From Candidatus Desulfatibia vada (GTDB lineage: Bacteria > Desulfobacterota > Desulfobacteria > Desulfobacterales > UBA11574), in the NCBI GenBank assembly GCA_014383215.1, contig JACNIG010000208.1, positions 1-38,374 on the forward strand: a DNA stretch of 38,374 bases. The letters run 5' to 3'. Positions 1-9,133 of this stretch are shown here, piece after piece (within the stretch, counting starts at the first letter, position 1; each line of letters begins with the position of its first letter). The translations under genes and the position numbers were made by a program. Below the pieces are notes generated by a model. The model was given only the letters and a program-made list of their open reading frames with translations, had not been told where the DNA came from and ran no database searches.

Positions 1-59
1 GCTTCAACAAGCCTGTCAGTTTTTTCGGAAAATCGGCCGTTCCAGGGTTTTTCAGGCAT
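1..59 (-). CDS. argH: argininosuccinate lyase, N-terminal fragment (cut by window edge)
   Basis: The first 19 codons read from an ATG at 59 give MPEKPWNGRFSEKTD, which matches the typical start of argininosuccinate lyase (usually M.EKPWGGRFSE.TD). The enzyme splits argininosuccinate into arginine and fumarate, the last step of arginine synthesis. An AAGAGG Shine-Dalgarno sits five bases before the ATG. The gene follows argG on the same strand, as expected in an arg cluster. The rest lies outside the window, so completeness cannot be judged. It was too short for the ORF track. Confidence 0.85.
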   Translation of the reverse strand, partial: MPEKPWNGRFSEKTDRLVE

Positions 60-152
60 ATATACCTCTTACCTTTATTAAACGATACCGCTCAATTGAA
101 AGTTGTTTGATATCCGTTATTCTTTCCTCGAATTAATCAGGTTTTTTGGTAA

Positions 153-369
153 TAGTTCAGCCACCAAGGCACCAAGTCTCTAAGATTATTACATGCAAAA
201 GTCATTCGTCATTGGAGTGCTACGCTTGAGGAGCACTCCGTTTGAGGAGCGGCCTGGCGGCCTTGAGGGGTATTAATAAAAAGACTTCCCCCTTAAGCAA
301 AGCGATCCTAAAGCGTAGCGCTCTTTTCTACCCCCTTCTTTGTGCCTTTGTGGCTTTGTGGCTGAACTG
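153..369. repeat. inverted octamer arms around a dispersed core, argH-argG spacer
   Basis: This fills the roughly 310-bp spacer between argG and argH. The left arm (153-177, AGTTCAGCCACCAAGGCACC) and right arm (338-369, reverse complement AGTTCAGCCACAAAGCCACA) are inverted copies built of 8-nt units (GCCACAAA, GGCACAAA). The right arm begins directly at the argG stop codon. Between them lies a TCATTCGTCATTGG heptamer piece and a core of about 100 bp (GAGGAGCGGCCTGGCGGCC...CCCCTTAAGC). That core recurs inverted at about 8563-8668. No gene is seen here; ORF 242-496 lies mostly in repeat. Confidence 0.8.
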
Positions 370-1581
370 TTACGTTTTTTGTTGTTCTAGCATCTTATGG
401 ATACGCAACCGCAGTGCGTTCAGACGGATAAAACCTTCAGCATCTTTCTGGCTGTACACATTGTCGTCTTCAAAAGTGGCGAAATCTTCCCGATAGAGGG
501 ATTCATCAGATTTGCGACCGAGAACGCTGCAGCAGCCTTTGTAAAGCTCCAGGCGTACCACCCCGGAGACATTCTCCTGGGTCTGGTTGATCATATTCTG
601 CAAAAGCCTCATCTCCGGTGAAAACCAGAATCCGTAATAGACCAGTTCAGAATATTTCGGTATCAGCGCGTCCCGCATATGCATGACTTCTCTGTCCATG
701 GTAATCGACTCCACGGCCATATGGGCTGCTCTGAGTATGGTGCCGCCGGGAGTTTCATAAACACCGCGGGATTTCATGCCCACAAAACGGTTTTCGACAA
801 TATCGGCTCGGCCGATACCGTGGCGGCCGCCCAACCGATTCAGTTCCAAAAGAAGGTTCGCCGGAGACATACTTTTTCCATTAATGGCCACCGGGTCACC
901 CTGCTTGAATGTAATCTCTATGGTTTCAGGCTTATCCGGTGCATCCTGGGGAGAAACGGTCAGAGTATACATCTCCTTGGACGGCTGTTTCCAGGGATCT
1001 TCGAGCTCGCCCCCTTCAAAGCTGATATGAAGCAGATTTCTGTCGGTACTATAAGGTTTTGCACGGGTTGTCGGGACCTTGATACCGTGTTTTTCGGCGT
1101 ACGCAATCAGTTCGCTGCGGGAGTTAAGCCGCCACTCGCGCCAGGGCGCAACAATTTTTATGTTGGGGTCATGGGCAAAATAGCTGAGCTCAAATCTCAC
1201 CTGGTCATTACCCTTTCCGGTGGCACCGTGGCTGACGGCATCAGCCCCCTCGATCTTGGCGATCTCCATCTGGCGTTTGGCGATTAAAGGCCGGGCCAGG
1301 GAGGTCCCCAAAAGATACTGGCCTTCATAAACAGCATTGGCGCGAAAGGCAGGAAAAACATAATCTTTGACAAAGGTTTCCTTTAAGTCATCAATATAAA
1401 CCTTAACGGCTCCGGTATTTAAGGCATTTTCCTCAATTTGATCGAGTTCCTCCCCTTGTCCGATGTCAGCTGCAAAAGCAATCACTTCACACTTGTAAGT
1501 TTCAATCAGCCACTTTAAGATTACAGAGGTATCCAGCCCCCCTGAATAGGCCAGAACCACTTTATTTACTTTATCAGCCAT
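370..1581 (-). CDS. argG: argininosuccinate synthase
   Basis: The enzyme joins citrulline and aspartate using ATP to give argininosuccinate, the penultimate step of arginine synthesis in the cytoplasm. The N-terminal ATP-pyrophosphatase P-loop [11 protein letters not shown] is at residues 10-20. Further family signatures are [15 protein letters not shown] and the C-terminal YSPEM-like stretch WFSPEM. Length is 403 aa, usual for the family. The ATG start has AGGGAGTC five bases upstream. It lies 67 bp after argF and before argH, in the usual pathway context. The TAA stop is followed with no gap by an octamer repeat arm (CAGTTCAGCCACAAAG). Identification is secure. Confidence 0.98.
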   Translation of the reverse strand: MADKVNKVVLAYSGGLDTSVILKWLIETYKCEVIAFAADIGQGEELDQIEENALNTGAVKVYIDDLKETFVKDYVFPAFRANAVYEGQYLLGTSLARPLIAKRQMEIAKIEGADAVSHGATGKGNDQVRFELSYFAHDPNIKIVAPWREWRLNSRSELIAYAEKHGIKVPTTRAKPYSTDRNLLHISFEGGELEDPWKQPSKEMYTLTVSPQDAPDKPETIEITFKQGDPVAINGKSMSPANLLLELNRLGGRHGIGRADIVENRFVGMKSRGVYETPGGTILRAAHMAVESITMDREVMHMRDALIPKYSELVYYGFWFSPEMRLLQNMINQTQENVSGVVRLELYKGCCSVLGRKSDESLYREDFATFEDDNVYSQKDAEGFIRLNALRLRIHKMLEQQKT

Positions 1582-1631
1582 TACAAGACTCCCTGTTAAA
1601 TATTATACTGTGCACGATTGCCGGGATTTGG

Positions 1632-1652
1632 TCATTGGTCATTGGTAATTAA
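1632..1652. repeat. TCATTGG heptamer fragment at argF stop codon
   Basis: Three 7-nt units, TCATTGG, TCATTGG and TAATTAA, lie at the 3' end of argF. The argF stop codon (TAA, 1649-1651) falls inside the last unit. This is the short form of the long array at 8444-8562. Confidence 0.75.
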
Positions 1653-2575
1653 AGCACAACCCGGGTCATGAGCACATCCAATACAGCTTTATGCATATGC
1701 AATTTGTTTTCAGACTGGTCCCATACAATTGAATGCGGTCCTTCCAACACCGTATCACTAATCTCTTCACCCCTGTATGCCGGAAGGCAATGCATCACGA
1801 CCACATCCTCTTTGGTCGCATTTTTCAATAAGGCCATATTAACCTGAAAAGGCTCAAATGCTCGTTTTCTTTTGCCGTGCTCACCCTCCTGCCCCATGCT
1901 GGCCCAAACATCAGTATAAATTACATCTGCGTATTGCACCGCTTCAATCGGGTCTGTGGTTACTTTCAGCTTGTCATTCCCGCTTGCCAGGGCTCTTTTC
2001 AGAATCTCAGCGTCAGGTGCATATCCTTCGGGGCAGGCTAAAACCAGATCCAGACCCAAAACAGCGGCAGCATTTATCCAGGAATTGCAGACATTATTAC
2101 CGTCTCCTATCCAGACAATCTTGGGCTTGGTATAGTCGCCCTTGCACTCTATTATAGTCATAAGATCGCTCAATACCTGGCAGGGATGGTATAGATCGGT
2201 AAGAGCATTGATAACCGGGATGTCGGCAAATTCCGCATATTCTTTTAACAGATCCTGGGAATAGGTTCGAATAGCCAGCCCGTCCAGGTATCTCGAAAGT
2301 ACTCTGGCAGTATCCCTTACAGGTTCGTTGCGGCCGATCTGCGTATCTCTGGTATTGATAAAAATCGGCGTGCCGCCCAGCTGAATTATTGCCGCTTCAA
2401 AAGATATCCGTGTTCGTGTCGACGGTTTATCAAAAATAAGTCCCAGGGTTTTTCCTGCAAGGGTTCTTTCCGCGGCTCCTTCTTTAAGCTGCTTTTTCAG
2501 TTCAAAAGCCCGTTTAAAAAGCAACTCAAAGTCTTCTTTACTAAGATCCAATAGTGTCAGTATATCTTTTTTCAA
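1649..2575 (-). CDS. argF: ornithine carbamoyltransferase
   Basis: Transfers the carbamoyl group from carbamoyl phosphate to ornithine, giving citrulline. The carbamoyl-phosphate loop STRTR is at residues 52-56, HPCQ at 130-133, the ornithine-binding DVWASMG near 222-228 and HCLP at 262-265. Length of 308 aa is normal. The start is a TTG codon; GGAAGG lies only about four bases upstream and no in-frame ATG fits better. It sits between argD (150-bp spacer) and argG, so the cluster order is argB-D-F-G-H. The stop codon is embedded in a TCATTGG-type heptamer repeat. Confidence 0.97.
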   Translation of the reverse strand: MKKDILTLLDLSKEDFELLFKRAFELKKQLKEGAAERTLAGKTLGLIFDKPSTRTRISFEAAIIQLGGTPIFINTRDTQIGRNEPVRDTARVLSRYLDGLAIRTYSQDLLKEYAEFADIPVINALTDLYHPCQVLSDLMTIIECKGDYTKPKIVWIGDGNNVCNSWINAAAVLGLDLVLACPEGYAPDAEILKRALASGNDKLKVTTDPIEAVQYADVIYTDVWASMGQEGEHGKRKRAFEPFQVNMALLKNATKEDVVVMHCLPAYRGEEISDTVLEGPHSIVWDQSENKLHMHKAVLDVLMTRVVL

Positions 2576-2725
2576 ACTACCTTCCCTCGTCGTGTTTTAG
2601 TAAAAAGTCCACTCCAGATGCTTCGCGCGAATTTTCATCTATTTCAACAGTCGGGGAGTTTTTTCCCATAATGCTTGGTGAATCAGCGAAATGGATGATC
2701 AGATTTTAAAGCGTGTTCTGATACT

Positions 2726-3904
2726 TCACAAAATTTTATCCAAACAGTCCACCAGGGAATCTATCTCTTTTTTTCCAATGGTCAGCGGGGGAATAAAACG
2801 CAAAATATTCTCCTGGATGCAGTTAATCATAAATCCTTTTTCCAGGCACAAGTTGACAATCGGCGCCCCTTCCATTTTCAGCTTCATCCCTAACAGCAGG
2901 CCAAGACCGCGAACATCCACGATTGATGCGTGTCTGCTTTTCAGCCACAAAAGCCTTTCCTTAAAATAGGCTCCGATTTTACCGCAGTGATCAACGATTT
3001 TTTCTTCGTCAAGCACTTTGACAACTTCAAGTGAAGCTGCGGTCACAACCGGCGTACCACCGAATGTTGAAGCATGAGAACCGGCTCCAAACGCCTCGGC
3101 CACATCTTCTACGGCCAGCATGGCTCCTATGGGCAGTCCATTGCCAAGGGCCTTGGCCAAGGTCATAATATCCGGTTCAACGCCGAAATGTTCATACGCA
3201 AAGAGCCTGCCGGTACGTCCGATTCCGGTCTGGATTTCATCAAATATCAGGAGTGCACCGGTTTCATCACACAACTGCCTGACCCTTTTAAGGTATTCGG
3301 GGTCCGGGCAGCGCACGCCGCCTTCACCCTGAATCGGCTCGATGAGAACGGCACACGTCTTTGCATCGATTTTATTCTGCAAGGCATCAATGTCGTTAAA
3401 CGATACAAAATCAAAACCCTCCAAGACAGGCTCAAAACCCTTCTTTATCTTGTCCTGGCCGGTAGCGGAAAGGGTAGCCATGGTGCGTCCGTGAAAAGAT
3501 CTCTCCATGGATATGATCCGGAAGCGTCGGTTTTCACCCTTTTCCTTGAAGTATTTTCTGGCCAGTTTTATGGCGGCTTCATTGGCCTCAGCCCCGCTGT
3601 TGCAGAAAAAAACCCGGTCCGCAAAACTGTTCTTGACAAGCCAGGCTGCAAGCTCAACCTGGGGAACCGTATAGTAGAGGTTGGAAACATGCAAAAGGGT
3701 TTCCGCCTGTGTGGCAAGCGCCTTTGAGATCCTTGGGTGTGCATGGCCGAGGTTGCATACGGCTATCCCGGCAACAAAATCGGTGTAGCTTCGGCCTTCT
3801 GTATCCCAGAGTGTGCATCCCTTGCCTTTGGTGATCACAACGGGAAATCTTGTGTAAGTCTTGGCGATAACATGCTCTGCTTGATCGATTATCTCTTTTT
3901 TCAT
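2726..3904 (-). CDS. argD: acetylornithine aminotransferase
   Basis: A PLP-dependent class III aminotransferase that converts N-acetylglutamate semialdehyde to N-acetylornithine. Visible signatures are [18 protein letters not shown] (101-118), the cofactor-contacting [12 protein letters not shown] (221-232) and the Schiff-base lysine K251 in LAKALGNG. Length of 392 aa is typical. The ATG overlaps the argB stop by four bases (ATGA), so the two genes are very likely translationally coupled. The same family can act as succinyldiaminopimelate aminotransferase, but the arg context favours ArgD as the main role. Confidence 0.97.
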   Translation of the reverse strand: MKKEIIDQAEHVIAKTYTRFPVVITKGKGCTLWDTEGRSYTDFVAGIAVCNLGHAHPRISKALATQAETLLHVSNLYYTVPQVELAAWLVKNSFADRVFFCNSGAEANEAAIKLARKYFKEKGENRRFRIISMERSFHGRTMATLSATGQDKIKKGFEPVLEGFDFVSFNDIDALQNKIDAKTCAVLIEPIQGEGGVRCPDPEYLKRVRQLCDETGALLIFDEIQTGIGRTGRLFAYEHFGVEPDIMTLAKALGNGLPIGAMLAVEDVAEAFGAGSHASTFGGTPVVTAASLEVVKVLDEEKIVDHCGKIGAYFKERLLWLKSRHASIVDVRGLGLLLGMKLKMEGAPIVNLCLEKGFMINCIQENILRFIPPLTIGKKEIDSLVDCLDKIL

Positions 3905-4776
3905 ACCGTAACCTCGGTTCCAATACCCTTATCGGTAAAAAGCTCCAGCAGTAAGGCATGGCGTTTTTTACCGTTGATGATATGAGCTTTTCCAACCCCG
4001 TTTTTCAGGGCCTCTAAAGCACACTCGATTTTTGGAATCATGCCTCCTGAAACAGTTTTTTCTTCGACCATTTTATGAATGTCCTGGGAATTGATTGAAG
4101 AAATAAGTTCTTCTGAAGCATTCAGAACTCCATCAACATCCGTAAGAAATATAAGACGCCCGGCGGAAAGGGCCATGGCTATCCTGCCGGCTACAAGATC
4201 CGCGTTAATATTATAGGTTTCACCAGCATCTCCCGCACCAATCGGCGCAATAATAGGTATAAAACCATTCTGTGCAAGCGTATTAATGATACCAGGATTG
4301 ACTTTCTCAACCTGCCCCACCAGCCCCGGATCGATTATTTCGGGCGGCATGTCTTCATCCTCCTGGTGAACGATATGGAGCTTCTTTGCAAGGATCAGCC
4401 CTCCGTCCTTGCCGCTCAAACCCACAGCCTGGCCCCCCTGCTGATTAATCTGGGCCACGATGGATTTGTTGACTTTGCCGCCCAGAACCATCTCCACCAC
4501 GTCCATTGTCGCCTCATCTGTCAGACGCATCCCCCTGACAAACTTGGGGTGCATTCCCATGCGTTCAAGTACAGAATTAATCTGCGGTCCGCCGCCATGC
4601 ACAACAACCGGATTCAAACCTATGAATTTCATTAAGGTGACGTCACGGGCAAAATCTTCCTTCAGCTGTTCGTCGACCATAGCATGCCCCCCGTACTTGA
4701 TCACGATGGTCATGCCATAGAAACGCCGTATATAAGGAAGCGCTTCGATGAGTATGTCTGCTACATTCGGATTCAT
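3901..4776 (-). CDS. argB: acetylglutamate kinase
   Basis: Phosphorylates N-acetylglutamate with ATP, the second step of arginine synthesis and usually the feedback-controlled one. The amino-acid kinase signatures are IKYGGHAM (residues 27-34), VVHGGGPQI (58-66) and the C-terminal [12 protein letters not shown] with the HIINGK stretch. Length is 291 aa, normal. AAGGAA lies seven bases before the ATG. The gene is the first of the minus-strand arg cluster, so the operon promoter should lie in 4777-4992. I did not find a clear ArgR box there. Confidence 0.97.
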   Translation of the reverse strand: MNPNVADILIEALPYIRRFYGMTIVIKYGGHAMVDEQLKEDFARDVTLMKFIGLNPVVVHGGGPQINSVLERMGMHPKFVRGMRLTDEATMDVVEMVLGGKVNKSIVAQINQQGGQAVGLSGKDGGLILAKKLHIVHQEDEDMPPEIIDPGLVGQVEKVNPGIINTLAQNGFIPIIAPIGAGDAGETYNINADLVAGRIAMALSAGRLIFLTDVDGVLNASEELISSINSQDIHKMVEEKTVSGGMIPKIECALEALKNGVGKAHIINGKKRHALLLELFTDKGIGTEVTV

Positions 4777-4862
4777 TAAATAAATTCCTTTTATGAACGG
4801 AAAGTAAATTCAGATTCAACATATTTAATGAAGAATCCACACCTTGAGAGCATATAAAAGAT

Positions 4863-4992
4863 GAACGTCGAACATCGAACGTTGAAATTACGTATACAGG
4901 TCAGGAGTTCTGAAATTGGTGCTTGGGATTTGTGATTTTAGACACAAAACTCCAAGGCAGAGCCAAATATCTCTGACCCGGCCCAAAGGGGG
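4863..4992. repeat. heptamer repeats and MITE-end fragment, argB-hslU spacer
   Basis: The 216-bp spacer holds three kinds of repeat. GAACGTC, GAACATC and GAACGTT lie at 4863-4883. GGTGCTT, GGGATTT and GTGATTT lie at 4918-4938; both sets have a strict 7-nt period. From about 4950 the text AGGCAGAGCC...CTCTGACCCGGCCC matches the right end of the MITE-like element seen at 32290-32310. That fragment starts at the hslU stop codon (TAG 4993-4995, read on minus). Confidence 0.7.
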
Positions 4993-6369
4993 CTAAAGGA
5001 TGTATCTGCTTAAGTCCTCATCATCCTTGATGTCTTTCAATTTATTTTCCACATATAGTCGGTCTATAACGAGTCTCTTTTCATGCAAGTCGGGTGCATC
5101 AAAAAGAATATCTTCCAACAGGCACTCCATAATGGTGTGGAGTCTTCTGGCACCAATATTTTCAGTCATATTATTAACTTCTTCGGCAATTTTCGCGATA
5201 TCTTCGACCGCATCATTTTCAAAGACCATCTCAACACCTTCGGTCTTTAAAAGCGCCAGGTATTGCAGCAGAAGAGCATTTTTCGGTTCTGTCAGTATCC
5301 TCACAAATTCTTTCCAGCCCAGAGAGTCAAGCTCCACTCGTATGGGAAACCGGCCCTGTAGTTCCGGTATCAAATCAGAAGGTTTGACAGTATGAAATGC
5401 ACCGGCGGCGATAAAAAGGATATTGTCGCTCTTCACCGGACCGTACTTGGTGGTTACCGTGCTCCCTTCTACGATGGGCAGCAGGTCACGCTGAACACCT
5501 TCCCTGGAAACATCAGGGCCTTGAGTACCGTTTTTACCCACAATCTTATCAATCTCATCTAAGAAAATAATCCCTGACTGTTCAACTTTCTCAATAGCCT
5601 GCTTTACCACCTTGTCTAAATCCACAAGATTCTGGGCCTCCTCGGCTGCCATCGTCTCCATTGCTTCCGGCACCTTTACCTTGCGCCGCTTGGTACTTTT
5701 GGGTATGAGACCGCCCAGCATATCTTTGAAGTTGATCCCCATCTCTTCCATACCGACGTTTGAAAATATTTCCACCACCGGCATGGCCCGGTCAGATACC
5801 TCCAGATCAACATATCTATTATCAAGTTTGCCGTTACGCAGCATGCTTCTAAGCTTTTCTCGTGTAGAAGAGGACTCATCGCCACCAGATGATGACAAAA
5901 GCTCAAGATGCGTTTCGGCTGTAGCGTCACTCTTTTGGGCCTGATGTTTCTCCGACTTTGGAAGCAAAAGATCGAGCATTCTCTCTTCAGCGATCTGCCA
6001 GGCTTTTTCCTTGACGGCCTCCTGCTCCCTGGCTTTAAGTGTGTTTACAGTAAGTTCGAGAAGATCCCTAACCATGGATTCAACGTCGCGACCAACATAT
6101 CCTACCTCGGTAAACTTGGAGGCCTCAATCTTATTAAATGGAGAATCCGTAAGATTCGACAGGCGTCTGGCAATCTCTGTCTTGCCTACCCCTGTGGGAC
6201 CAATAAGTATAATATTTTTTGGTGCTATTTCATCCCGCAGATCCTCCGGCACCTGTTGCCTGCGCCACCTGTTTCTTAAGGCTATGGCAACTGAACGCTT
6301 TGCTTTGCCCTGGCCGATGATATACTTATCAAGTTCCTTAACGATTTCTTTTGGTTTAAGATTGCTCAT
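4993..6369 (-). CDS. hslU: ATP-dependent protease ATPase subunit HslU
   Basis: A AAA+ unfoldase that feeds substrates to the HslV peptidase. The Walker A GPTGVGKT is at residues 57-64 and the pore-loop region [10 protein letters not shown] follows. The family's inserted I-domain spans roughly residues 110-240, Walker [11 protein letters not shown] lies near 270, and the [11 protein letters not shown] sensor-2 region is near the C terminus. It ends in SRYIL, the tail that docks into HslV. Length is 458 aa. It lies 24 bp after hslV on the minus strand. AAAGGT precedes the ATG. Identification is secure. Confidence 0.98.
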   Translation of the reverse strand: MSNLKPKEIVKELDKYIIGQGKAKRSVAIALRNRWRRQQVPEDLRDEIAPKNIILIGPTGVGKTEIARRLSNLTDSPFNKIEASKFTEVGYVGRDVESMVRDLLELTVNTLKAREQEAVKEKAWQIAEERMLDLLLPKSEKHQAQKSDATAETHLELLSSSGGDESSSTREKLRSMLRNGKLDNRYVDLEVSDRAMPVVEIFSNVGMEEMGINFKDMLGGLIPKSTKRRKVKVPEAMETMAAEEAQNLVDLDKVVKQAIEKVEQSGIIFLDEIDKIVGKNGTQGPDVSREGVQRDLLPIVEGSTVTTKYGPVKSDNILFIAAGAFHTVKPSDLIPELQGRFPIRVELDSLGWKEFVRILTEPKNALLLQYLALLKTEGVEMVFENDAVEDIAKIAEEVNNMTENIGARRLHTIMECLLEDILFDAPDLHEKRLVIDRLYVENKLKDIKDDEDLSRYIL

Positions 6370-6393
6370 ATTTGAAGTACCTTTGAACGGTTA

Positions 6394-6924
6394 TTATAAC
6401 TCTTCTATCGTCACAACTTCATTGGTAAATACACACAGGGAGCCTGTTATCATCATGGCTTCTTCTACAATACCCTTGGCATCGAGATCGGTATGCCTGA
6501 TTAGAGCCATGGCCGCCGCCTGGGCTGCGATTCCACCGGAACCGATACCCATGACATCCTCATCGGGTTCGATAACATCACCGCTGCCGGAGATAAGCAA
6601 CATGTTGTTTTCATCGACGGCGATCATGATAGCCTCAAGACGCCTTAAATATTTGTCGGTGCGCCAGTCCCTGGCCAATTCAACGGCGCTGCGTGTCAGA
6701 TTGCCGTTATAACGTTCTAATTTGCCTTCCAAACGTTCAGAAAGGTTCATCGCATCGGCGGTAGCACCGGCAAATCCCACAATGATTTTGTCGTTGTAAA
6801 TCCTTCTGACCTTTTTGGCCTTATGTTTAATGACAGTATTGTTCAAAGTCACCTGACCGTCGCCGGCAACCGCCACCCTGCCTTTATGCCTGACAGCCAG
6901 TATGGTTGTACCTCGAATTTTCAT
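6394..6924 (-). CDS. hslV: ATP-dependent protease peptidase subunit HslV
   Basis: The threonine peptidase core of the HslUV protease, a proteasome beta-like dodecamer. It starts MKIRGTTILAVR; by family knowledge a short propeptide (MKIRG) would be removed to expose the catalytic threonine at residue 6. The rest shows the fold's GFAGATADA and GSGG stretches (SGGIAAQAAAMAL). Length of 176 aa is typical. AGGAGAT lies eight bases before the ATG. It sits between xerC (6-bp gap) and hslU, the order often seen for xerC-hslVU. Confidence 0.98.
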   Translation of the reverse strand: MKIRGTTILAVRHKGRVAVAGDGQVTLNNTVIKHKAKKVRRIYNDKIIVGFAGATADAMNLSERLEGKLERYNGNLTRSAVELARDWRTDKYLRRLEAIMIAVDENNMLLISGSGDVIEPDEDVMGIGSGGIAAQAAAMALIRHTDLDAKGIVEEAMMITGSLCVFTNEVVTIEEL

Positions 6925-6930
6925 TGTTTT

Positions 6931-7866
6931 TTATCTCCTAGGGTGCGCCTTATCATACGCCTCCATCAATCTGTCAATGCTCACGTGCGTATATTTCTGA
7001 GTGGTCGAAAGGCTTTTGTGCCCCAAAAGCTCCTGAACCACCCTTAAATCTGCACCGGCATCAAGCATATGAGTCGCAAATGTGTGCCGTAGCGCGTGGG
7101 GTGAAACAGGTGCCAAAAGTCCGCATTCTTTGGCAGTTTTATCAAGAATGCGGGCAATCGATCGCACTGTAAGCCGGCCCTGGTTTTTATTTAAAAAAAG
7201 CGGGGCATTTGTATCATCCGCTATGCCTGATTCCTCCCGCAGTCTTTGCCGGTAAGCTTTGATGGCCTCCAGTGCTTTCCGGCCGATGGGTACAATGCGC
7301 TCCCGGTCGCCTTTACCAAGAACACGAATCACACTTTTAATAGAATCGACATCAAACAGATTCATGCCGGAAAGTTCAGAAACACGTAGTCCGCACGAAT
7401 AAAGGGTTTCAAAAATAGCGCGATTCCTTAACCCCGCCAGGTTATCGGCCTTGATGGAATCCAAGAGCCTGAACATATCATCGACCGGAAGATAAGTAGG
7501 GATCGTTTGCTCCTGCTTGGGCGTCAGAATCAACTCTACCGGATTTTCCAAAATAACCCCGTGTTTGACAAGGTACCTGAAAAAGCTGCGAAGAGCCGAA
7601 AGCTTGCGGGCTATCGTAGCCTTTTTATTTTTTTTATGTAAGAACCCCAGGTAACCTCTTATCATCAAACCGTCGACCTGATCGGCCCTGAAAGAGTCTG
7701 CCTCCGTTTTACTCATATTCTCTGAAAACCAGCTACTAAAAATAAAAGATGCAAACTCTTTGAGGTCGTGCAAATACGCACGGCATGTATTCTCAGAATA
7801 CCCTTTTTCAGAGTAAAGGGATTTTACAAAAGAACTGATCAGATTTTTCAGAAAAGACGAGTTCAT
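6931..7866 (-). CDS. xerC: tyrosine recombinase XerC-like
   Basis: A site-specific recombinase that, with XerD, resolves chromosome dimers at dif. The N-terminal SAM-like core-binding domain covers about residues 1-110 (SEKGYSENTCRAYLHDLKEF). The catalytic domain shows CGLRVSEL (Arg), LGKGDRERIVP (Lys), HALRHTFATHML (His-x-x-Arg), LLGHKSLSTTQKYTHV (His and nucleophile Tyr). Length of 311 aa fits. The ATG overlaps the stop of the upstream HAD gene by four bases and hslV follows after 6 bp. Its context next to hslVU supports the housekeeping XerC rather than an integrase. Confidence 0.93.
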   Translation of the reverse strand: MNSSFLKNLISSFVKSLYSEKGYSENTCRAYLHDLKEFASFIFSSWFSENMSKTEADSFRADQVDGLMIRGYLGFLHKKNKKATIARKLSALRSFFRYLVKHGVILENPVELILTPKQEQTIPTYLPVDDMFRLLDSIKADNLAGLRNRAIFETLYSCGLRVSELSGMNLFDVDSIKSVIRVLGKGDRERIVPIGRKALEAIKAYRQRLREESGIADDTNAPLFLNKNQGRLTVRSIARILDKTAKECGLLAPVSPHALRHTFATHMLDAGADLRVVQELLGHKSLSTTQKYTHVSIDRLMEAYDKAHPRR

Positions 7867-8489
7867 TTAAATTCTATAAGCGCTTCTAACTCTTCCCAGT
7901 TACTGACTTCCATAAACGGATGGTGCTCCCGGTTCCACGGTTGCTTGAACAACACGGGCACCAATCCGGCGGCCTGAATTGTAAAACATGTCTCAAGCCG
8001 GTCTTCTACAAAATAGGTAATATCTCTATCTACAAGCACATCGACCTTGGCGTCAAATGAACCGGTGGCAACCACTTCTATTGACACAGGATCAATTGTC
8101 AGAACACTTTTTACCCAGTCGTCGATAGGATGCAAATATGGCCGCGCCGTTACAAAAAGAATCGAACCGTTTTGTCTGCCCAGCCGCGACAAAACGTCGG
8201 GGGCTCCCGCTATGGGCTTTAACGGCACAGTGTAATCACCATCCATTATCCTGTTTATAATTGAGTCTATAATTCCGGCATCAAGATCCAGACATTCTTC
8301 CAATTGATAGCAATTGATATCTTCGAGCCTGATCCGGTCAATGTTATATTCGCCACGGGCAATATCCAGGAATAATGTCATGGTGTCGGCAACGACACCA
8401 TCAATATCAAAGGCAATCGCCGCCGGATCGATCTTAAAATTTGTCATTGGTAATTGGTCACTTGTCATTTGCCATTGGTCGTTGGTCAT
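7863..8489 (-). CDS. HAD-superfamily hydrolase, 5'-nucleotidase NT5C-like
   Basis: A probable phosphatase of the HAD fold. Motif I is AFDIDGVVADTM near residues 24-35 (both aspartates present), motif II is LFVTARPY, and motif IV is the acidic FVEDRLE. The overall pattern resembles the deoxy(pyrimidine) 5'-nucleotidase type C group; the substrate is unknown. The first 21 residues are three heptapeptides (MTNDQWQ, MTSDQLP, MTNFKID), mostly translated from the TCATTGG heptamer array, so every ATG there is repeat-derived and none has a good Shine-Dalgarno. The true start may be the ATG at 8447. It is coupled to xerC by a 4-base overlap. Confidence 0.75.
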   Translation of the reverse strand: MTNDQWQMTSDQLPMTNFKIDPAAIAFDIDGVVADTMTLFLDIARGEYNIDRIRLEDINCYQLEECLDLDAGIIDSIINRIMDGDYTVPLKPIAGAPDVLSRLGRQNGSILFVTARPYLHPIDDWVKSVLTIDPVSIEVVATGSFDAKVDVLVDRDITYFVEDRLETCFTIQAAGLVPVLFKQPWNREHHPFMEVSNWEELEALIEFK

Positions 8490-8710
8490 TTGTCATTTGT
8501 CATTTGTCACTGGTTACTGGTTGCTAATTGCTGGTTCGTGGCCAGTGGTCATTGGTCATTTATAAAAAAGACTTCTATGTTTGGAGATCACTTCGCTTAA
8601 GGGGAAAGATTTATTATCAATACATCTCAAGGCCGCCACGCCGCTCCTCAAGCGCAGTGCTCCTACAACCAATGACCATTGACAAATGACGAATGACCAA
8701 TTACCAATTA
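8444..8710. repeat. long TCATTGG heptamer array, dispersed core and inverted arm
   Basis: From 8444 to 8562 there are 17 uninterrupted 7-nt units (TCATTGG, TAATTGG, TCACTTG, TCATTTG, CCATTGG, and so on). A core of about 105 bp follows (8563-8668), inverted and similar to the core at about 220-320 (GAGGAGCGGC.TGGCGGCC). Then come six units in reverse orientation (CCAATGA, CCATTGA, CAAATGA, CGAATGA, CCAATTA, CCAATTA; 8669-8710). The array overlaps the start of the HAD gene, and the last inverted unit contains the stop codon of the Rho-N gene. Confidence 0.9.
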
Positions 8711-9034
8711 CGCTGCCCTGCGAGTCTTTTTCTTGAGCCTGGTAATGCGGCGGCGATAAATTGCCGCCATTTTGGCGTCATTTTCACTCAAGGCTGTTTC
8801 GCGTTCAGTCTTCAGTCCCTTAATCTTTTTCTTAATTTCTCGAACCGAGTCGTCTTTTGTTTTGGGAGAATCATCGACTACCCCTCTGGCTTTTTTAATA
8901 GCACTAATCAACTCAGGCTTGTTCATGCCATAAACACCTGTTATTTCAGGTATTTGCTTGCCGACCTCCCTCAGTTCTTTGGCTGTCATTTTTCCCAGTG
9001 GTTTTTCCTTGGTTTCCTTTTTCTTTTTACTCAT
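8708..9034 (-). CDS. small Rho N-terminal (SAP-like) domain protein
   Basis: A 108-aa basic protein. After a lysine-rich start (MSKKKKETKEK) it carries KMTAKELREVGKQIPEITG...MNKPELISAIKKARG (about residues 15-50), which resembles the SAP-like N-terminal helical domain of transcription terminator Rho. A charged, probably helical tail ends in RRRITRLKKKTRRAA. By family resemblance it may bind nucleic acid; its function is unknown. The ATG has AAAGGAG 11 bases upstream. It stands alone between the heptamer array and a gene remnant. The stop TAA comes from a repeat unit. Confidence 0.75.
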   Translation of the reverse strand: MSKKKKETKEKPLGKMTAKELREVGKQIPEITGVYGMNKPELISAIKKARGVVDDSPKTKDDSVREIKKKIKGLKTERETALSENDAKMAAIYRRRITRLKKKTRRAA

Positions 9035-9074
9035 AACCGGCTAATCTCCTTTGCTCACCTTATTAAAAACACAA

Positions 9075-9096
9075 GCGGAGGCTGCAAAGCCTCCGC
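9075..9096 (-). terminator. GC-rich hairpin with T-rich tail upstream of the Rho-N gene
   Basis: Read on the minus strand, GCGGAGGC-TTTGCA-GCCTCCGC forms a perfect 8-bp stem followed by TTGTGTTTTTAA. It lies just after the stop of the gene remnant at 9134-9307, so it is probably that gene's original Rho-independent terminator. Confidence 0.65.
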
Positions 9097-9133
9097 CAAA
9101 TTGACAGAATTAAACACTTTGACCCTTTTGCAA

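Noticed and set aside
242-496. 84-aa plus-strand ORF near argG
   Set aside because: It spans the octamer/core repeat and the argG 3' end on the opposite strand, with low-complexity translation and no family pattern.
6931-7866. XerC as integrase of a mobile element
   Set aside because: It is coupled to hslVU and a HAD gene in a housekeeping order with no att-like repeats or cargo, so chromosomal XerC is the better reading.
8444-8710. CRISPR array
   Set aside because: Units are 7 nt and contiguous without spacers; no cas genes are present.
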